Source of the DNA: Helichrysum umbraculigerum
Lineage: Eukaryota; Streptophyta; Magnoliopsida; Asterales; Asteraceae
Length of the DNA stretch: 64,000 nt
NCBI GenBank assembly: GCA_949592205.1
Contig: CATIUR010000001.1
Span: forward strand, 210,868,250 to 210,932,249
Reading direction: 5' to 3'
The number at the start of each line of letters is the position of its first letter. Position 1 is the first letter of the stretch. Shown one piece after another: positions 37,100-49,800 of this stretch. The position numbers and the translations under genes were made by a program. The notes under the pieces were generated by a model that worked only from the letters and a program-made list of their open reading frames with translations, was not told the DNA's origin and did no database searches.

Positions 37100-40000
37100 A
37101 TGGAATCAGTAAAGTACAGCTGTGTTGACTCTGATTATCAAAAGGGAAATGGTTCTACAACCAAACCTCCAGCTTTTGATCCATCAAGGATTGAAACTTG
37201 GATGTTCCGAATGATGATGTTTTTAGATCTAATTGATGACCGTCTCTGTAATATAATAACCAATGGTCCCCACATCCCAACCACAATTGTTCCTGCTGTC
37301 ATGGCTACAGCTACTACTCCTGCTATACCAGAAATGGTTTTGCCTAAAAGAGAGGAACAATGATCAGATGAGGATAGACGATTGGTTAGATTAGATAAAC
37401 AAGCTAAAATCTACATAGGCATGGCACTTCCTGATGAAGTGTTCGAATCAATCAGGCTTTGTAGAACTGCTAAAGACATGTGAGATACCCTTAGGAATAT
37501 ATATATTGGAACTCCTGATATTATTCGCTGCAGGGAAGTCAATCTCACTCGTCAATATGAGCTGTTCACAATGAAACCAAATGAATCTCTGTCTTCCACT
37601 TGGGATGAACAAAATGGAGAAGGCTGGTATAGGCAAGGAACAGAGATTTGTTGTTGAAAAGTTTCTTGAGTTGCTGCCAAGAAAAATCTGGGGAACCATT
37701 GCAACATGTACCAGACAAAGAAATGATTATTCAACTCTGAATTTAACTCAGGTCTATGGTATTTTGCTCAATTGGGAGCAGTTAGAAAAGCAAGCTGATC
37801 AGAGTGAGCATATTCGTGCTACTCTTGGAAGTCAAAAGATATCCAATGCCCTTGTAGCAGAGCTCGATGAAATCGATCAGAGACAGAAGTCAAAGGTGTC
37901 TAAGAAAAGTTCGAAGTCACTAATAGCTGAAGAAGAAGGTGGTCAAGATGAAGAACAGTCAGAGTACGAGTATGATGAAGGACTGGAGAAGCTTGAAAAG
38001 GATATGGCCATGATGGTTGCTAATTTCAGAAGGATCACCAGATCAAAAAGATTTGCTGGTGCTCCATCATCTGATAAATTTCAGTCCAAAGGTGAATGCT
38101 ACAAGTGTGGAAAAATTGGTCATTTTGCAGCTGAATGTAGATCAAAGTCAGTAAACCAAGTCCCTGAACCAGTGCCAGACTTCAGAAATGATAAGTACAA
38201 CAAGTACAAGGCAAAGTACAAGAAACTGAAGGCATTGGCTAAATCCGGAAAGAAGAAGAGAAAAGGATTTGTCGCTGATGAAAGTTCACTCAGCGACTTT
38301 GATTCATCCTCCTCATCCGATGATGAAGAAGCAATGATTTGCTTGAACAAAGATTATTGTTTAATGGCTGATGACACTGAATTCCATGAAGACATCAAGG
38401 AAGTTGCTCAGAAATGTTCAGAATCTGGTTGGGATTCTGATAGCATCTACAAAGGTATTCTTAGAGAGACTCTCTGGTATTTGGACAGCGGATGTTCCAG
38501 GCACATGACAGGATGCAAGTCTCTGCTTAGTGACTATCATGATGAAAGAGGTCCTGATGTGGTATTTGGTGACAATAAGGTTGGAAAGACTAGAGGATAT
38601 GGAATCTTAACCAATGGTAATGTAATGTTCAAGCGAGTAGCATATGTAGAAGGCTTGAAGCACAATTTATTAAGAATCAGTCAGTTTTGTGATTCCAAGA
38701 ACAAGGTACTTTTTGATCATGAAGCTGGCGTTGTTTACAACAAAAAGGGAAGTGCTGTTCTTGCTGCAAACAGGAAAGGGAATACTTATGTGGTCAATAT
38801 GGATTCAGCACAGTCAGGAACATGTTTTTACTCCAGAACCGTTTCAGAAGAAAAATGGTTATGGCATAAGCGACTTTCTCATCTGAACTTCAAAGCAATT
38901 AACAAACTGAGCAAGAATGGTTTAGTCACTGGACTACCAAAAATGTCTTATGACAAAGACAAGCTTTGTTCAGCATGTGAAAAGGGAAAGCATCACAGCT
39001 CGTCTTTCAAAAGTAAGCAGACTTCATCAGTAACAGAATGTTTTTACTTGCTTCATATGGATCTGTTCGGGCCAGTAAGTACTCCAAGTCTGGGAGGAAA
39101 AAGGTATTGCTTGGTGATAGTCGATGAATACTCCAGATACACTTGGGTATTTTTTCTCAAAGCCAAAAGTGAAGCTGCCAGCGAGATCATATCCTTTGTG
39201 AAGAAAATGGAAAATCTGAATGATGTCACTGTAAAACATCTGAGAAGTGACAATGGCACTGAATTTCGAAATATTGACCTGGAAAGTTTTTGTGATTCAA
39301 AAGGCATTTCTCAAAATTTTTCAGCACCTAGAACACCCCAACAAAATGGGGTGGCAGAAAGAAGAAATAGAACTTTGATTGAATCTGCCAGGTCAATGCT
39401 CATTGATGCTGGTCTCAAGACCTATTTTTGGGCTGAAGCAGTAAATACTGCCTGTTACACTCAAAATAGGTCACTGATTGTCAAAAGACATAGTAAAACA
39501 GTATATGAGCTTTTAAGGGGGAGAAAACCTGATATAAGTTTTCTCCATGTTTTTGGTAGCACTTGCTATATTTTAAACAAAAGAGATCACTTAGGAAAGT
39601 TTGATCCAAAAGCTGATGAAGGAATATTTGTTGGTTACTCAATTATCTCTAAAACTTTCAGAATTTACAATAAAAGAAGAGAATGTATTGAGGAATCAAT
39701 GGATGTTACTTTTGATGAATCATATGATGAGTCACTCACTGATCCTAAAGAATATGAAAATCTTGTTTTTAACAAAATGGATGGTGACTTATCAAATGAA
39801 ATAAAATCAAATGATAAGAAATATAAAAGTTTCTCATCAGACTCTGAAGGTGAAGATAATGTTCCTGAGATCAATTCTAGTTCTACTTTAGCTGAGAATA
39901 ATTCAGGAACATCATCTTTACCTACAGATGTTCCATCATCATCAACTCAATGTCCAAACCAAAACTCGCATAACAACAATACTCATGCTGCACATGTTGA

Positions 40001-41701
40001 TTTGCCTGCTGAACCCTCACAAAGTAATCAAGTCGCTGCTGAACCTCAACGAATGACTAAGTGGACAAAATATATTGATAATCAATTGATTATTGGTAAT
40101 CTACAATCCAGGGTTCAGACAAGATCAGCAACTGCTAACTTTTGTTTGTTTGTAAGTTTTGTATCTCTGATGGAACCAAAGAAGGTTGATGAAGCACTCA
40201 TTGATCATCACTGGATAGCTGCCATGCAAGAAGAGCTATCTCAGTTTGAAAGAAATAAAGTTTGGAAGCTTGTACCACAACCCGCTGGAAAATCAGTGAT
40301 TGGAACACGATGGGTGTTCAAAAATAAAATGGATGCTGATGGTGTGGTTACAAGAAACAAGGCGAGACTAGTTGCACAAGGTTACTGTCAGCAAGAAGGC
40401 ATTGATTATGATGAAACTTTTGCACCAGTGGCTAGGCTTGAAGCAATCAGGCTATTTCTTGCTTATGCAGCTCACAAGAAGTTTAAAGTATATCAAATGG
40501 ATGTGAAAAGTGCCTTTCTGAATGGCAAGCTGCAGGAAGAAGTGTATGTCAAGCAACCACCTGGATTCATTGATCCAAAACATCCTGGTTATGTTTACAA
40601 ACTTGATAAACCTCTATATGGACTAAAACAAGCTCCCAGAGCATGGTATGATACTCTCTCTGTCTACCTGATAAAATGTGGCTACGTCAGAGGAAAAATT
40701 GACAGCACATTATTTATCAAAAGAGATAAGAGAGATGTCATATTAGTCCAGATTTATGTTGATGATATCATTTTCGGGTCTACTAACAGTGACATGTGTA
40801 AGGAATTTTCTGATCTCATGACCAAAAGTTATGAGATAAGCATGATGGGTGAATTAACATTTTTCCTTGGTTTGCAAATAAAACAAACCAAAACTGGAAT
40901 TTTTATAAGTCAAGGAAAATATGTCAAAGATCTGTTAAAGAAATTTGAATTTGATAATTGCTCAACCCTTGCTACACCCATGTCACCTGCAGTAAAGCTA
41001 CATGCTGATTCTGATGGTAAATCTGTAAACATCACAGCTTATAGAGGTATGATTGGGTCGCTATTGTATCTAACTTCCAGTAGACCAGACATTATGGTTG
41101 CTACTTGTCTCTATGCTAGATATCAAGCTGATCCAAAGGAATCACACTTGCTCGCTGTAAAAAGGATATTCAGATATCTGAAGGGTACACCGAATCTTGG
41201 TCTCTGGTACCCATCTGGATCAGACTTCTCCCTAAAAGGATATTCTGATTCTGATCATGCTGGATGCAAACTGGATAGAAAAAGCACATCTGGTAGCTGT
41301 CAATTTCTTGGAGAGAAGCTAGTAAGCTGGCCAGCAAGAAACAAAACTCAGTTTCAACCTCAACTACAGAAGCTGAATATGTTGCTGCTAGTGCCTGTAC
41401 TGCTCAAATTCTCTGGATGAGAAATCAGCTTGCTGACTATGGATTTGACTTCAAAGAAATTCCAATCTACTGTGATAGTCAAAGTGCCATAGCCATTGCC
41501 AACAATCCAGTAATGCACTCAAGGACAAAGCACATTGATGTCCGATATCATTTCATCAGGGACCATGTGATGAAAGGTGATATTGAATTACATTTTATTC
41601 CAACTGATTACCAACTCGCCGATCTATTTACAAAACCTTTGGATGAGAAAAGATTTAACTTTCTCATCAGCGAGCTTGGCATGTTAAACTTAAATGACTA
41701 G
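37100..41701 (+). pseudogene. Broken copia Gag-Pol polyprotein
   Basis: ATG at 37100, 36 bp after the primer site. The gag frame has in-frame TGA codons at 37361-37363 and 37481-37483, both plausible TGG-to-TGA changes, and a frameshift near 37600-37612. From there one frame runs to about 41340. It contains a zinc knuckle C-x2-C-x4-H-x4-C (38097-38138), protease L-D-S-G near 38484, a pre-integrase H/C motif near 38870, and the integrase acidic residues at about 39059, 39246 and 39356. The reverse transcriptase has Y-V-D-D at 40756. A one-base loss near 41340 shifts the RNase H end into another frame, which ends at 41701. In life the polyprotein would build particles and make and integrate cDNA; this copy could not make it whole. 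Confidence 0.9.
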
Positions 41702-42787
41702 CTCATTTATCAAGCTTAGCTAGCTATTTTTAGTTTAAAACAGCTTCATGTGTTTTAATAAATTGAATATCTATTATATCTTCATATGATCTATATTTTA
41801 TTGTCCTATATTTTTTTTAGCTGATTTAATTAGTATTCTAAGTTGTAACTAGATCAGTGAAAGATAATATAGTAAAATATTACATAGTTCATATCAGATA
41901 TAATCTATACTCATTTTTTTTATTTAAAAAAAAAAATTATAATAATTTTTTTTTTCAGAGACCTATTCCTTCCTTAGCTGATCCTGTTAGTATTCTAAAC
42001 TGTAACTCTTTCAGCGAAAGATAAGTCTCTATAAAATTATTATTGTTAATCAACACTCATACTTAAAGAATATAAATTATGATTCATATTTGACAGTGAT
42101 CAAATCTCTCTGACTTAGTTAGTATTCTAAGTTGTGACTAAATCAGTGAGATAACATCTCAGGCAAATTGAAAATTATGATTAGTATTCTTAAACATGAG
42201 TGTTATTTTTTTTATTCAGGAACCCCCCCTGATTCTTTCATCATTATTTGTGAAGGGATGTGTCACAAAAATTGCACCTCTGACATTATTTCTTCCTTAC
42301 GTCACATATACTTTTCCGGCGCACCTCTCAAATCACTATTAATACCACCAAGCTCCACAATCATCACCCCTATCCCCATTCAACATCATCAATAATCACC
42401 CCTATGCCACCCCTACTTACCACCATCATCAACCACGACGATTTATTTTTCACCACATACTTCTCACATAACTTCATTATAAAACCAACCCTTCACCTCA
42501 TTTCACAAATCACCCACTGTCTGATCATTTCTTTGTCACTCTGGTATAACATTTTTTTTTTTTAAAAAAGGAGATAGTAAGATCAAAATCAAGTTTTACT
42601 CACATCATTTCTACAAGTTTAAAGCTTTTCAAGCCTACGTAGAAACACAGATCTTGCTACAACAATTTTCAAAAACAACTCTTTTGAATAAAACTTCTTG
42701 ACGAAAAACAGAGCACTACAAAGTTTTTACCATTTGCTCTCATTTTTTTTGGGAATCTCTGTGTCCCAGCATGTAACTTTGGTACAT

Positions 42788-43600
42788 ATGTCTGATTCTG
42801 GCCCCCAATCGATCATATCACTGTCAAAAACCACAGTGATCAAAACTGGTCAACCACCATCCCAGAATACTTTACCAACCTCTGCAAGAAATCTCAAAAT
42901 GAAGACATTTTCGGACGCCAAGAATGAAACAAGGTCTGAACGTTCAGTCACTGTGGGCATTCTTGCTAAAATCATGCTTTCAAGTCACAAACTTTTATCG
43001 AGTCAACCCATGAACCACTCATTATTCTCACAAAAGAATGATGTTTTAAACAAAGGGCAAGTGACATCAGTGGGTGTTAACACACTCTTCGCTGGTGTCA
43101 CATCACTGGCTACAGACCCGAGCTATCTCTCATCTCTCACTGCACCAGCTGTCAATGTCTCTCTCCAGTCACAGGGAGAGATACAAGCTGATCTCTCTGT
43201 TTTCAATGATCCATTAGCTAAAACACAAGCTGATGATGATGAGAAAACCAATCACCTATTACACACAGTATTTCATGCTATCATCAAGGAGGAGAAATAT
43301 TCAAGTGTCACTGATGCTACCAGAGAAATATTGATCTACTTTATGGTATTTTCAAGGGGGAGAAAACGTGCAAATGAATGCAAAAATCAATGTTGCTCAT
43401 GTGCCAAAACGCTAATACTTGGAAATCATATCATCCTTAGCATCGCTGATGCTGACAAAGTAACTGATACTTGGAAATCATATCACAAGATCATGTATTT
43501 CCTGTATTTGAGTTACAATTTTCTTGATGATTTTATTCAATATTTGTGTCACTTCAGCTCAGCAATGAATCTTTCTCTATCCGGATCAGTTACAACTTAA
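42788..43600 (+). CDS. Extra ORF between pol and 3' LTR (Sirevirus env-like position)
   Basis: First ATG at 42788 gives 270 codons; the frame is open from about 42698 without an ATG. The product is Ser/Thr-rich, with an acidic stretch (TQADDDEK), a Cys cluster (CKNQCCSC) and a hydrophobic segment near the C-terminus. Its place matches the env-like ORF of some Sireviruses, but I see no convincing signal peptide or fusion-type region. Function is unknown, and the frame may be a remnant. It is followed by degenerate GAATCTCTGCTATTTATCT repeats. Confidence 0.45.
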   Translation: MSDSGPQSIISLSKTTVIKTGQPPSQNTLPTSARNLKMKTFSDAKNETRSERSVTVGILAKIMLSSHKLLSSQPMNHSLFSQKNDVLNKGQVTSVGVNTLFAGVTSLATDPSYLSSLTAPAVNVSLQSQGEIQADLSVFNDPLAKTQADDDEKTNHLLHTVFHAIIKEEKYSSVTDATREILIYFMVFSRGRKRANECKNQCCSCAKTLILGNHIILSIADADKVTDTWKSYHKIMYFLYLSYNFLDDFIQYLCHFSSAMNLSLSGSVTT

Positions 43601-43649
43601 GTATCTGAAGGTTCATTGATTTTCAGTCAGTTAAAGATTCGTAAAAGTT

Positions 43650-43832
43650 GTCATGGGAATCTCTGCTATTTATCTGATCGCTAAAGATAGTAGGAATCTC
43701 TGATCGCTGAAGATAGTAGGAATCTCTGCTATTTATCTGATCGCTGAAGATAGTAGGAATCTCTGCTATTTATCTAATCGCTGAAGATAGTTGGAATCTC
43801 TGCTAATCACTGAAGATAGTAGATTTAAAGTT
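43650..43832. repeat. Short tandem repeat before the Sirevirus 3' LTR
   Basis: Five imperfect copies of ATCGCTGAAGATAGTAGGAA and the linked CTCTGCTATTTATCTG block, unit 24-41 bp. Shares the CGCTGA word with the LTR. Confidence 0.85.
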
Positions 43833-44078
43833 TGTGATAGAATAGATATATTGTAACTGAAAAACTATCTGTACTTTATATTTTGCAGTTCAATAATATC
43901 TGATCTTTTGAGAAAACCAAAGTGCAAAACTCAGATCATATCAAAAGAATCCAAAAAGAAAAATGAATGGATCAAAGTATAAGTCACTGAATGTTTAAAA
44001 TCTTAAACACTGACTATAAACTTTTTTCAGCAACTAGTTTGTCTAAGGAGCTTCAATCACAATCATTTAGGGGGAGAT

Positions 44079-45115
44079 TGTTGAGTCACTGGTCGCTGAC
44101 CATGATGAAGTCACTGGTCGCTGACCAACTCAACTGTTCACTACTCGTTGAAGAAATAGATTGTATCGAAGCTGCTGTTGCTGATGATAGGTTTCGCTGA
44201 TCGTCATTCATTCTGCTTGATATACTGAGGAAGATTTAAAGTTCAACTTGGTGTGTCGCTGATCAACGTCAGCGAGAGCTTTACTTCTTCAATTCAATAA
44301 AGGCAAAAGTCACTGCCAGAATAAAAGCTAGTCACTGAAGATCTTTAGTTCAAGTCATTCTACAAGAGCATGTTAGCTCGCAGTGAGTGAGGAGGATTAC
44401 TACATCTTCAGGGACTATTCAATAAAGCCTCTCAATCATCAAGTACTAAAAGTACTGTACTTATCTATACATCAGCAAGAGTGTTCTAGTTTGAAGTATG
44501 TCCGAAAGATTACGTGGCAGCAAATGATTGGTTTTAAGGTAACGAGATATTTGCGGTAACAGAATTGGGACCCGCAGAATGTCGATTCATCAGAGTTCAA
44601 ACCAATCAAGCAGCGACACGTGTCCTTCCAAGATCCTATTTTGTAGGCGATATTTTAGGAACTCTTGTAGTATAAATAGTTCAGTGTTTTGTACTGTAGA
44701 GGCTAACCGTTCAATTCGTGTTAATCACTGTACATCACTGAGTAGTTTGTCTAAGCACGACTTAGCGATTCATCGAGTGAACAGCCAGCGTGTTTGTCCA
44801 CTGCTGTTCATATCAATTGTAATAGATTAGCTAAGTGTTTTAATTGGATTAACTTTGGTTAATCCATTCCGCATTCAACACTTGTGAATTTTATGATCAA
44901 TACAATTCACCATTTCAGCTACTATTACATTGTTCTTTGATATTGTCATATCTATTATCTGATATACTCTGTTTCTGTTAAAACGATTAAAAACTTTCAA
45001 TTAACTTAGTCAAAATCAGAAAAAGTTTTTAATTGTATTCAACCCTCCCTTCTACAATTAAACTTTACACTTTGCGATTCCAAATCACTAACTAATAATG
45101 ATCACGGGACTCTCA
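44079..45115 (+). repeat. 3' LTR of the Sirevirus-like element
   Basis: 1037 bp; 25 bp longer than the 5' LTR because GTCACTGGTCGCTGACC and adjoining bases near its start are duplicated. TATAAATA at 44671-44678. Confidence 0.95.
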
Positions 45116-46163
45116 AATTATATAATTTTTGTATTGTTTGAATTAAAAGGAATAAAAGAGAAGCATCATCATATTCTCATCTTGTGGCCATCCATTTACA
45201 TTGTCATCATCATCAATACAGCAACAACAACACACCAACTCAGCAAGACTAATAATAACATCATCGTATTCTGTATTACTATTATATAACAATAACAATT
45301 TTTCACACAAAATACAAAAACATCATCATCTTCATTATAACTAAACCTACACCATGAACAACAACCAACTCCGACCACCATTTAAATCACTGGAGACGAC
45401 CTCTTCTCCAAATCTGAATGAGATTCGACGATGGTGCTCGATAGATCCGAAATTACAGGTGCGATAGTGGTCATTCTGGTGCTCTCCGACCACAAATTAC
45501 AGAGTTGCAGGTGGTCTTCTACGGTGTTGAAGGTAGCCGGATCTGAAAACCTGCAACTACCTTCTATCTCCGGCAAAGTCCTATAATTATTTCCCACAAA
45601 CTAAAACTACGGTGAACTGAAGCTCATACAACTTGTTTATCCGTCGTTTTTTATGTTGTCGATGACGATATGATGCCAACGGAGACGATGGTCCAACAAC
45701 CGTTCTTTTAGGGTTTTTTCTTTTTTATTTGTGATTGATTTTAGTGTTATTCTGTTAACGATGGTTAGTGTTCGTGATGGTCTGGTATATAAATTGAATC
45801 ATTCGTTTTTAACTTTTTATCTTGATGGTTTCAAAGTGTAGAAATTATATTTTTGGAATCTAATGGAAGAATATGAAGCAAACTGTGTACATATCTTGAA
45901 ACGAAGAAGAAATATGGGTTTTATTTTTAATGTGCATATCATATATAAAAAGAATGAAAAAAGCCACATCAGCCATTCTAATTAAATAAAAAATGCCAAA
46001 TAATCGATTTACCGGTTCTCTAGGTAACCGATTACCATATTACTCACATCGGTACAAATTCTTTCAGTTTGATGCATACTTGAACAATAAATTGAGTAAA
46101 TTGCATACTTGAAACAATTTGTGGCAGTACATGACCGATTTTTGTCATTTACCCTTATAATAA

Positions 46164-46890
46164 TGCAACCTCTAATCACAATGAATATCATATATCCATC
46201 TTACTAACTGGAGCACTAAAAATGTGTTATTCCGTCCTATAATTAAAACCTATACAATACATTCAAGAAAATACAAACAAATTGTAATATTGATACATTT
46301 AGTCTAAATCAACTATTTTAATATTATTATATGAAATATCAGCTAGCTTGAATAAAAATCAATATAATATGGGATGCTTTAACAAAATTTTAATATGAAA
46401 TTATCAGTCAGCTTATTTGAAACCCAAAGCATACATATGTAAATACATAAATTAATCATACATGTGAACAATGGTTTTTATCATGAATATATATTTTTAA
46501 ACTCGTGTATGGATACGGATTTTTGAAGTAAACTATATTTCATATATTTAATTATTAAACTTGCTATACACACAAAAAGTGAATCAAACTATTTAAATGT
46601 TATACCCATTTTACACACGGATGTTGAATCAAATCATCTTTTTTTATTTAAATGTTAATTAAGTTTTATCTTCTCAAACTCGAGTCTTATTATTCGACAA
46701 TTCTTAAACCATATTTATAATATGAAAGAACCTCAACAAAAGGTATTTATCATAGAAAGTTATAATAATGGAGCATTTAATCACAATGAAAATCATATAT
46801 CCGTCTTACTAACTGGAGCATTAAAAATGTGTTATTCCGTCTTATAATTAAAACCTATACAATACTTTCAAGAAAATACAAACAAAGGTT
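46164..46890. repeat. Right part of the degenerate tandem array
   Basis: The segment starting TTATAATAATGCAACC (46155) recurs as TTATAATAATGGAGC at 46760, with about 120 bp of close similarity (CATATATCCRTCTTACTAACTG, GTGTTATTCCGTC). This gives a unit of about 0.6 kb that also matches 32390-32960. It supplies the unoccupied sites used to confirm the Helitron and MULE borders. Confidence 0.75.
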
Positions 46891-49800
46891 AGCCGGTGTC
46901 TCGGTTCGACATATTCTTGAACCTAAACATAAACCGAAAAATTTGGTGGTTGAAATAAAAATGTTTTGGTTGAATGTTCTTAAATTTCTTATAACCCATC
47001 AAAATATAACGAATTACATAGAAATAATGAAGTTAATCATATATTATCTCTAAGGTTTTTTTTTACTCTATATGTAAACATATATCGATGCCATTTTAGA
47101 TGAGTGGAAGTTGAGACAAAGGCAAGAGTGAAAACAATAAGTTTAGATGCATGAATGAAGTATTTTTCAGAGTCTCCGGTTTCATCCAAAATACATGATT
47201 AGAAACGTAGGATTTAAATGTATATATATTAATTAATTTTGATTTGATTATGATTTGTGAATAGAATTTTTAGGAGAATTATCAATAAATATGATTGGTT
47301 AATAGAATGTGTCATGAAATCAAGACATTTGATTGGTTAATTGGTCTTAATTTTTCACAAAATTTCAATATATATACACTGAACCTAACTTTCTTGACTA
47401 ACTAGCTAATATAATTTACACATGAACCTTATTCTTTACAGTAATTACATAGGAGTCCCTAGACTTCTTCATATATGTAACAATGACCCAAGAGACACTT
47501 TAATGGTTTTTTTATTATATAAAAACAAATAAATAAAATGACTTCATTCACCTAAAAAATCTAGTCTATAATAATTTAATAAATAATTAATTAAAAGTTT
47601 TAGTCCTTTCTTATCAGTCATCACTATCTCTATATTATACCGTAATATAATTAATATCTTATCTAATAAAGGGGAGTTCAGCTGATGTCATGAAGCTGAC
47701 TTGGCAAGTCATGAGGTATGTTTTGATGCTGATGTGTCATATTGTGGTTAAAAGGCTGATGTCATGAATATGTAATATTGAGGTTTTAAAATGGCTTGAA
47801 GTAGATAAATATTTAATTTAATTTGTGAGTTTCCAGACATGAAAATATTTTACATTTAATTCTTTTGCACGCTTTAATTTGATTGATCCATGCCATCAAT
47901 CAATGACTCCTCTAGCTCTTTCTTTGAGAATTGATGCACGCCTCCTCACCTGAGTAATTATTTTCTCTACAATCAAGAATTCAAAATTATACACACAAGA
48001 GTACAAAGTCTCCTTTTCATTTTTTAAACATTTTTCGTCAGCATTTTCATCTTCTTCATCTGCATCGGTTTCTTCCAGGTATACAACTTTATATTTTAGA
48101 ATCTTTCACTTTAATATTTTCACTTATAATAATTGATCTTTTCTTTCTATGATTGTATTTCTCCATGTTCTATAGTCCATTCCTTTTCACCAGGCATGTG
48201 TATTATCGTTTTGCTAATCAATTCGTTTTTTGATTTAAGTTCTGTTAGAGTTGTTTAGTTAAGGGTTTGATGGAATTATGTTTATGTTTTGATGCACTCC
48301 AAGTGTTCGTTGGAATGCCCCTGTTATTATTTTGTGGTTATTATACGGTTTTTCATCAATTATATATGTGGATGATCTTGCTGATTTTCACTTGAACATC
48401 AGGTCTTGCTGATTTTTACGTACTAATTTACTTGAACATTAGGTCTTGCTTCATTACAATTATGGCCTTCTTCAGTGTTTGAGGAAGGCACAAACAAAAT
48501 GAGCAGAGGTATGGTCTAATTATTGCAACATTTCATCGTAAATAAAAATATTACTAATATTCTATTCTATAATTTATATCATATTCTATATGGAATAGTT
48601 TTATATATATAGAGTTAACTATTCTGCTTTCATATTATTTATGATGATAGTGGTAATTAGTGCTAATTGAATTTCGGTTTATAGTATCATACATGAAGGA
48701 ACGTATACCATTAAGAATTATTTTAATGTATACAGTATTACATACGTACAATGTTTGAAAGTCTAAAGGTTCCAAACACGTGAAAGACCAATATCAATAT
48801 AACATGGATTCGAGTCAAGGTGTGAATTTGACGCTAGATCGACTTGGGCCGATAGACGAATTATCGATCATATGACAGTTGACAAGTTGTACGTTATTAA
48901 AAATAATACTGTACTAATTACTCTAAGGTTTGTTTGGCTCTTTTTTATTTCATTTTTGTCCAAACTTTTTTGTAGTGTGTGTTTGTGTGTTGAACACCAA
49001 CTGTTTGATTAAATGTTTGACTGAATTTGATTCTGAAACATATGATGCTTGAGGTGATTTAAGTCAATGGTTCATTTTTTATGACAATATGATTAGTATT
49101 GAGATTAATGTTGTGGTTGCTGATGAGTCGATTTATTTCTTCCCTTGACGGGTGCTTTTTGTCGGATGATAATAATGAGGTATTTATACAACATTTTTAT
49201 TTCTCTATATTATGTTATTCTCTATTGTAAAAAATTTCTTATAAATTGTGCTAGAATTTTTTATATCTAATATTTGATGATTGAATTACATACTCAATTA
49301 CTCACTGTGAAATATTACTATGCCTACCTTTATAATTGTTAATTTGGACTATAGTTTGTGTGATTGATGTGTGTAGGTTTTCAAAGTTTGGGTGTACTTT
49401 AAAATGGTTCTCGAAGATGGTAACTGATTGGGTATTAACATGAATACTATAAGGTATGTAAAATTAATTTTTTTAGTTTATATCTTAAGAAATTTTCTCA
49501 AAATTTTTTTTGATCTTGATAAAGAGCATGATTTTTCTTCTCCATTGCACATACTATACTTGAAAATCATATGAGAAAGTAAAATCAAACCAAGTTTTTA
49601 AAGTAAGTTATTCATTAGTTGAATTTTTGAGATATCATATTTAATGCATCACACAACAAATGTTTGATTGTCTGTTCAAGATATAAAAAACTATACATGT
49701 ATTTATGTTTTGAAATGATGCTCTTGATCTTTATTTATGGGTGTAAGAGTAAGGTTTTAGATGAATAGTTATAAGGGGTGCATGACTATTTCAAGAGATA

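Larger units (their letters stand above)
36040..45115 (+). mobile_element. Sirevirus-like Ty1/copia retrotransposon, 9.1 kb
   Basis: LTRs at 36040-37051 and 44079-45115 are flanked by AATTA (36035-36039, 45116-45120). The tRNA-Met-type primer site TGGTATCAGAGC is at 37054-37065 and the polypurine tract TTAGGGGGAGA precedes 44079. Gag-Pol is copia order (protease, integrase, RT, RNase H). A 2.4-kb stretch between pol and the 3' LTR holds an extra open frame, the layout of Sireviruses (Maximus/SIRE lineage). By eye about 15-16 substitutions separate the LTRs, suggesting under a million years at usual plant rates. Gag nonsense codons and two frameshifts make it non-autonomous. Confidence 0.9.
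35799..46154. mobile_element. Non-autonomous MULE with 9-bp TSD, split by a Sirevirus-like copia
   Basis: Terminal inverted repeats begin GGGTAAATGAYAAAAATCGG. They are about 80% alike over some 90 bp (35799-35890 and 46065-46154). The duplication TTATAATAA lies at 35790-35798 and 46155-46163. Related array copies at 46760-46768 and 32637-32645 show the unoccupied site. Without the retrotransposon it is about 1.3 kb. The right interior (45121-46000) has CpG-containing stretches that could be captured gene fragments, but no ATG-initiated coding frame stands out. Confidence 0.85.

Noticed and set aside
36040..45115. Integrated plant pararetrovirus
   Set aside because: LTRs, primer site, polypurine tract, copia domain order and target duplication all identify an LTR retrotransposon.
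45382..45597. Minus-strand frame in the MULE interior as captured gene
   Set aside because: No ATG, no recognisable domain, and no splice context. Kept only as a possible fragment.
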